Below, in pieces: positions 60,417 to 64,000 of a stretch of DNA of 64,000 nt. The notes below the pieces were generated by a model. The model did no database searches. It saw only the letters and a program-made list of their open reading frames with translations, and had not been told where the DNA came from. This DNA is from Wagnerdoeblera intermedia (GTDB lineage: Bacteria; Pseudomonadota; Alphaproteobacteria; Rhodobacterales; Rhodobacteraceae). Where the stretch lies: NCBI RefSeq assembly GCF_042647465.1, contig NZ_JBHRVN010000007.1. One strand, written 5' to 3'. The stretch's first letter is position 1; every line of letters begins with the position of its first letter. Both the position numbers and the translations under genes were made by a program.

Positions 60417-61481
60417 ATGACTGAGACCGCTTTTCAACCGCTTGCCCTGCGCAATGGGGTGACCTGGGCCAACCGCCTCACCCTTGCACCGCTGACCAAT
60501 AAGCAGAGCCATGACAACGGCGTGCTGAGCAGCGATGAGATCCGCTGGCTGGAAGCGCGCGGGGAGGGCGGCTTTTCCATGGTGATGACCGCCGCTGCCT
60601 ATGTGCAGCGCGAGGGGCTGTCCTTTGAGGGGCAGTTCGGCATCAGCGGGGATCTGCATGATGAGGGTCTTGCCGCGCTGGCCGCCCGGCTGAAGGCAAC
60701 CGGCACCCAGAGTGCGCTGCAGCTGCAACATGGCGGCAACCGCGCGCGGCCTGAGCTGTCGGGCCTGCCCACGGTCTCCGCCGTCGAAGGGCGCGGCGCG
60801 CGTGCGATGACCACGGCTGAGGTTGAAGCCCTGCGCGAGGCGTTTATCTCATCCGCCGTTCGTGCGCAGAAGGCGGGTTTTGACGGCGTCGAGGTGCATG
60901 GGGCCCATGGATATCTGCTGACGCAGTTTTTGAGTACGGAGAACACCCGCAGCGACCACTGGGGCGGCTCTTATGAGAACCGCACCCGTCTGGTGCGTGA
61001 GATTGTCAGCGGTATTCGCAAAACCTGCGGCGCATCCTTCACCCTGGGCCTGCGTCTGTCGCCGGAGCGGTATGGCGTGGTGCTGGAAGAGGCGCAGCGC
61101 TTTGCCACTGAGATGATGACCGGCGGAGATCTGGACTATCTCGACCTGTCGCTTTGGGATTATGCGAAAGCCCCTGAGGAGACCGGAACCGGCCGTCTGA
61201 TCGATGCCTTTATGGATCTGCCGCGCGGCGATTGTGCGCTCGGGGTGGCGGGGAAGATCTATTCGGCGGCGGATGTGCGCGACTGTCTGTCTGCGGGGGC
61301 GGATTTCGTGCTGATCGGGCGCGGCGCCATTCTGCATGCCGATTTCCCCAAAGCCATGGCGGCGGATTCAGAGTTCCGGGTGAAAGACCTGCCGGTCACG
61401 GCGGACTATCTGCGCAGCCAGGCGCTTGGGGAGAAATTCGTGAGCTATATGGCCACCTGGCCCGGCTTTGTCGAAGGCTGA
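60417..61481 (+). CDS. NADH:flavin oxidoreductase, old yellow enzyme family (second type)
   Basis: 354 residues from the ATG at 60417 behind GGAGG; an in-frame codon at 60261 lies within the dctP promoter region. OYE features are ANRLTLAPLTNKQSHDNG near the N-terminus, LQLQHGGNRARP, the VEVHGAHGYLLTQFLS pair of histidines and NRTRLVREIV. The YqjM Cys is absent (LAPLTN instead of PPMCQY), so it belongs to a different subgroup from the enzyme at 5209-6303. Its place next to a carboxylate TRAP operon may point to a shared catabolic substrate. Confidence 0.85.
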   Translation: MTETAFQPLALRNGVTWANRLTLAPLTNKQSHDNGVLSSDEIRWLEARGEGGFSMVMTAAAYVQREGLSFEGQFGISGDLHDEGLAALAARLKATGTQSALQLQHGGNRARPELSGLPTVSAVEGRGARAMTTAEVEALREAFISSAVRAQKAGFDGVEVHGAHGYLLTQFLSTENTRSDHWGGSYENRTRLVREIVSGIRKTCGASFTLGLRLSPERYGVVLEEAQRFATEMMTGGDLDYLDLSLWDYAKAPEETGTGRLIDAFMDLPRGDCALGVAGKIYSAADVRDCLSAGADFVLIGRGAILHADFPKAMAADSEFRVKDLPVTADYLRSQALGEKFVSYMATWPGFVEG

Positions 61482-61506
61482 TCGCACGGGGTGACACCGA
61501 AGTGAC

Positions 61507-61535
61507 AAAGGCCGCCCGTAAGGGGCGGCCTTTTT
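61507..61535. terminator. Bidirectional terminator
   Basis: AAAGGCCGCCC at 61507-61517 pairs perfectly with GGGCGGCCTTT at 61523-61533 (5-base loop), with a T run at 61531-61535. It lies between the convergent OYE and glycosyl-phosphate transferase genes. Confidence 0.88.
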
Positions 61536-61545
61536 GTAAGCGCGA

Positions 61546-62559
61546 TCAGGCGGGGAGTTCCTCTTCCCTGCGCCGGATCGGCCGCAACAGGGCCACCCGG
61601 CGATAGGCGAGAAGATAACTTGCGCCGACAAGGCCGATGGAGAGCACGACGCCAATGGTGCTCTGCGCGGCGAGTACGCAAAGGAGCGCGGAGAGGAAGG
61701 GGAAGAACCACATCACCGTGCTGGTCATCGGATTGCGCATGGCGGGAAGGCCGATGGCCTGGGCCGCGCGGCGGGCAAAGCTGCGGTAGACAAGGCTGTG
61801 CAGATGCAGGCGGTCAGGCTGGCCGGGGTTCGTGCCCTCGCGCACCAGGCGGCGATGGATGGAGACCAGGGTCTCCATCACCGGATAAGAGAGCGCCAGG
61901 AGACCGATGAGGGGCGAAAGCTCAGGATTGCGCGCGGGCAGCAGAACGGCAACCACCGCGAGCACAAAGCCCGCCGTATAGGCCCCGGCATCACCGAAAA
62001 AGATCAGCCCCATCGGATAATTCAGCAGGAAAAAGCCAAGGATAGAGCCTGCTGCAACGAGGCAGATCGCCTGCAGCGGCATATCCCCGGCATTGCCTGC
62101 CACAACCGCAAAGCCGAGCAGAATGATGATGACCGCGCCGGAGGCAAGGCCGTTCACCCCGTCAATAATATTGATCGCATTGGCAATGCCGCCGATCGCA
62201 ACAGCGGTGAAAAGCACCGCAAAAGGCGCAAAGCCGAAAAGCACATCCAGCCCCGGAATTGCGGTCTTGCGCACGGCATAGCCGCTGATCATGCAAAACA
62301 GCAGACCCGAGACGATGGTCGCGCAGAGCCGGGTTTTGACGCCGACCTGTTTGGTCAGATCTTCAATCAGACCTGCAAGAAAAGCCGGGATCGCCGTCAG
62401 GCAGATCAGCCCCCAAAGGGCCGCTGCCCCCGATCCCAATAAAAACATGCTGACCACGGCACCGGCGACCAGCGCAATTCCCCCGATCCGCGGCGTGGGG
62501 CGCACATGGAGTTTTTGCACTCCGGGGACTCTGATGTTGTAACCGCCCCCCGACGGCAT
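61546..62559 (-). CDS. WecA/MraY-like polyprenyl-phosphate sugar-phosphate transferase, 5'-truncated by an IS
   Basis: 337 codons. The family is clear: KLHVRPTPRIGGIAL near the start, the Asp-rich NIIDGVNGLASG, LIFFGDAGAYTAGF and the HRLxLHS-like PDRLHLHSLVYRS, with about ten membrane helices. Members transfer a sugar-1-phosphate to undecaprenyl phosphate to start surface polysaccharide or O-antigen. In WecA the KLHxxPTPRIGG block lies about 40 residues in; here the first helix and its loop are missing, and the first about 8 codons with the ATG come from the IS1111 element. Native sequence ends near 62533. The product may be unstable or inactive. Confidence 0.8.
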   Translation of the reverse strand: MPSGGGYNIRVPGVQKLHVRPTPRIGGIALVAGAVVSMFLLGSGAAALWGLICLTAIPAFLAGLIEDLTKQVGVKTRLCATIVSGLLFCMISGYAVRKTAIPGLDVLFGFAPFAVLFTAVAIGGIANAINIIDGVNGLASGAVIIILLGFAVVAGNAGDMPLQAICLVAAGSILGFFLLNYPMGLIFFGDAGAYTAGFVLAVVAVLLPARNPELSPLIGLLALSYPVMETLVSIHRRLVREGTNPGQPDRLHLHSLVYRSFARRAAQAIGLPAMRNPMTSTVMWFFPFLSALLCVLAAQSTIGVVLSIGLVGASYLLAYRRVALLRPIRRREEELPA

Positions 62560-62604
62560 CTTTGTGCCAAGGTGGGATCGTCACAATCCATTAGGGAGGC
62601 GGTC

Positions 62605-63633
62605 ATGTCGGAGATTACTACAATCGGCCTGGATCTGGCAAAGAATGTGTTCCAGCTTCATGGTGCCGATCAATCTGGAAAGGCTGTTCTGCGCAAGAAG
62701 CTGCGGCGCGATCAGGTTCTGGCCTTTTTCTCAACGCTCCCATCTTGTGTTGTCGCCATGGAAGCTTGTGGTGGCGCGCACTTCTGGGGGCGTGAGATAG
62801 GCAAGCTGGGCCATGACGTGCGGCTGATCCCGCCGGCCTATGTGAAGCCCTTCGTGAAGCGGCAAAAAAATGATGCCGCCGATGCCGAAGCGATTTGCGA
62901 AGCGGCCCAAAGGCCGACGATGCGCTTCGTGCCGGTGAAGAGCGAAAAGACCCAGGGCTCAGCCATGGTCTTTCGGGTCCGCGAAGTGCTGATCCGTCAG
63001 CGCACCCAGCTCATCAACGCGTTTCGTGGTCACCTAACGGAATTCGGTCAGGTCGTGCCGCAGGGCCCATCCAACGTCCAGAAGCTGATCAGGATCGTCG
63101 AGGATCAGACTTGCGGGCTGCCTTCCGAGGCAATGGCGACCCTGCAGGTTCTGATCCTCTCACTTCGCCATCTGGAGGCAGAGATCACAAAGCTTGATGC
63201 AGAGATCGCGCGCCGTGCCAAAGAAGATGATCTGGCCAGGCGGCTGATGACGATCCCTGGCATCGGGCCACTGATCGCCACGGCCTTTGCAACACTGGCG
63301 CCAGCAGCCGAGACCTTCCACAAAGGCCGGGATTTTGCCGCATGGTTAGGCCTCGTGCCCCGACAACACTCGACAGGTGGTAAGCAGCGGCTGGGGGCGA
63401 CTACCAAGATGGGTGAGAGATCGCTGCGACGCTTGCTGATCATCGGCGCCAACAGCGTGATCATCAAACGTAACGTGCATGCTGGCGCAAAGCACGGAAC
63501 ATGGCTGCGCGAGATGCTCGGCCGCAAGCCCACTATGCTGGTGCGGGTCGCACTGGCCAACAAGATGGCGCGGATCGTATGGGCCCTGATGGCCCACGGT
63601 GGCGTCTACAAGGCTCCGGCCGTGGCGGCATAA
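62605..63633 (+). CDS. IS110-family transposase, IS1111 group
   Basis: 342 residues starting at the ATG at 62605 behind AGGGAGG. DEDD residues D10 (GLDLAKN), E53 (MEACGG), D90 and D93 (KNDAADAEAI). The C-terminal domain has TIPGIGPLIATAF, then GLVPRQHSTGGKQRLG with the catalytic-type Ser and MGERSLRRLLIIGANS. The frame is intact. It differs strongly from the IS110-group enzyme at 1459-2418. Confidence 0.93.
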   Translation: MSEITTIGLDLAKNVFQLHGADQSGKAVLRKKLRRDQVLAFFSTLPSCVVAMEACGGAHFWGREIGKLGHDVRLIPPAYVKPFVKRQKNDAADAEAICEAAQRPTMRFVPVKSEKTQGSAMVFRVREVLIRQRTQLINAFRGHLTEFGQVVPQGPSNVQKLIRIVEDQTCGLPSEAMATLQVLILSLRHLEAEITKLDAEIARRAKEDDLARRLMTIPGIGPLIATAFATLAPAAETFHKGRDFAAWLGLVPRQHSTGGKQRLGATTKMGERSLRRLLIIGANSVIIKRNVHAGAKHGTWLREMLGRKPTMLVRVALANKMARIVWALMAHGGVYKAPAVAA

Positions 63634-63886
63634 TCCGTCAGGTCGAGAGACGTCGGAGCGGAAGAGGGCAAGGAGACGTTTGGCGATACGGTCGTGAGAC
63701 AGGATCAGGAGAACCAGTTGCGCAACACGTGCCAAGGCGCACGCGGCTTTGATTTGGACCTGATCTGCGAACACCATACGGGCCCGCGGCATGAGATGGC
63801 CGCATCTAAGGCCGGATACATGTCAGCACCCGACAACGCGCCAAAAAGATCCAAAATACCCTCTTGCGCAAGGGGCGGTTATACAT
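63634..63886 (+). ncRNA. Candidate guide (bridge/seek) RNA region in the IS1111 right end
   Basis: IS1111-group elements encode their guide RNA in the non-coding stretch after the transposase gene. This stretch of about 250 bp has the right place and no convincing coding frame. The function is inferred from the family; I did not fold the RNA. Confidence 0.35.
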
Positions 63887-63934
63887 GTTGCACAAATCGT
63901 CTGAAGGCGGGACGTGTCCCCTCCCCGGACAGAC

Positions 63935-64000
63935 TTATCCCGCGACCTCTGTCATAGGCGTTCCGAGTGCCGTGAAGCCGTTCAGGATGGCGGCACGGAT
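63935..64000 (-). CDS. C-terminal end of an unidentified protein (partial)
   Basis: The last 21 codons plus stop (TAA at 63935-63937) of a gene entering from the right edge: IRAAILNGFTALGTP, then MTEVAG. It could be the tail of a transposase, but too little is visible. It is not the missing start of the WecA-like gene. Confidence 0.3.
   Translation of the reverse strand: MRAAILNGFTALGTPMTEVAG

Larger units (their letters stand above)
62535..63886 (+). mobile_element. IS1111-group (IS110 family) insertion sequence
   Basis: Transposase gene near the left end with about 250 bp of non-coding right end, the IS1111 layout. Sub-terminal 10-bp perfect inverted repeats: TAACCGCCCC at 62540-62549 and GGGGCGGTTA at 63872-63881. 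The left end cuts into a WecA-like gene. The DNA beyond the right end does not encode the missing wecA part, so the right flank was rearranged. Ends are approximate. Confidence 0.75.

Noticed and set aside
63886..64000. Missing N-terminus of the WecA-like gene beyond the IS1111 element
   Set aside because: The only minus-strand frame there ends at a stop at 63935 and its 21 residues do not resemble the start of the WecA family.

Overview
The window is high-GC DNA from an alphaproteobacterium, most likely a Rhodobacteraceae (Paracoccus/Rhodobacter-type). The pointers are a DnaA-like plasmid replicase with parAB (a replicon type known from Rhodobacterales), a cellulose synthase of the Rhodobacter sphaeroides kind, TRAP and liv transporters, and a beta-ketoadipate thiolase with an IclR regulator. 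Because it carries its own replication and partition module (about 40.0-43.85 kb), the molecule is probably a plasmid or chromid, or a chromosome with one integrated.

Left part (0-8 kb): a mosaic of mobile DNA. It holds the N-terminus of a BapA-like adhesin, a frameshifted IS5-family element directly abutting an IS110-group element, an unknown gene coupled to a C-terminally truncated short-chain dehydrogenase (SDR), an orphan TniQ, an old-yellow-enzyme reductase, a LysR fragment and a flavin reductase. Metabolic core (8-25.6 kb): FUSC exporter with marR and two candidate operators; a five-gene liv ABC operon; a 2-oxoadipate dioxygenase/decarboxylase (HglS family) with two SDRs; pcaF divergent from a pcaR-like regulator over a PcaR-like operator; and a sulfate ABC operon sbp-cysTWA.

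Biofilm region (25.6-39 kb): a cellulose operon bcsN-bcsA-bcsB-bcsZ-TPR gene, flanked by four c-di-GMP genes (GAF-GGDEF, degenerate GGDEF-EAL, 6-7TM-GGDEF, receiver-GGDEF). The operon is broken: bcsA has two in-frame stop codons, bcsB one, and bcsZ a frameshift, while the catalytic motifs around them remain intact. An IS6-family element closes this region.

Replicon (39.8-43.85 kb): parB, parA and a DnaA-like initiator with an AT-rich intergenic origin candidate. Nine copies of a 16-bp palindrome (consensus CTTCCCCGCGGGGAAG) are spread over 3.8 kb. Four lie behind parB, two inside parB, two inside parA, and one fills the 18-bp gap behind the initiator. Inside the genes the motif is read in two different frames, so it appears to be kept as DNA; it is a good candidate for a distributed centromere.

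Right part (43.85-64 kb): a MalT-like LuxR regulator beside a secreted protein made of three 4-cysteine modules; a histidine phosphatase gene split by an IS256-family element with a 9-bp target duplication; an acyl-CoA synthetase; a ygiB-ygiC pair; an SDR; a triple PPC-like repeat protein; a lone tyrosine recombinase; mgtC; a TRAP operon; a second old-yellow enzyme; and a WecA-like glycosyl-phosphate transferase whose 5' end was removed by an IS1111-group element. No rRNA, tRNA or CRISPR array was seen.
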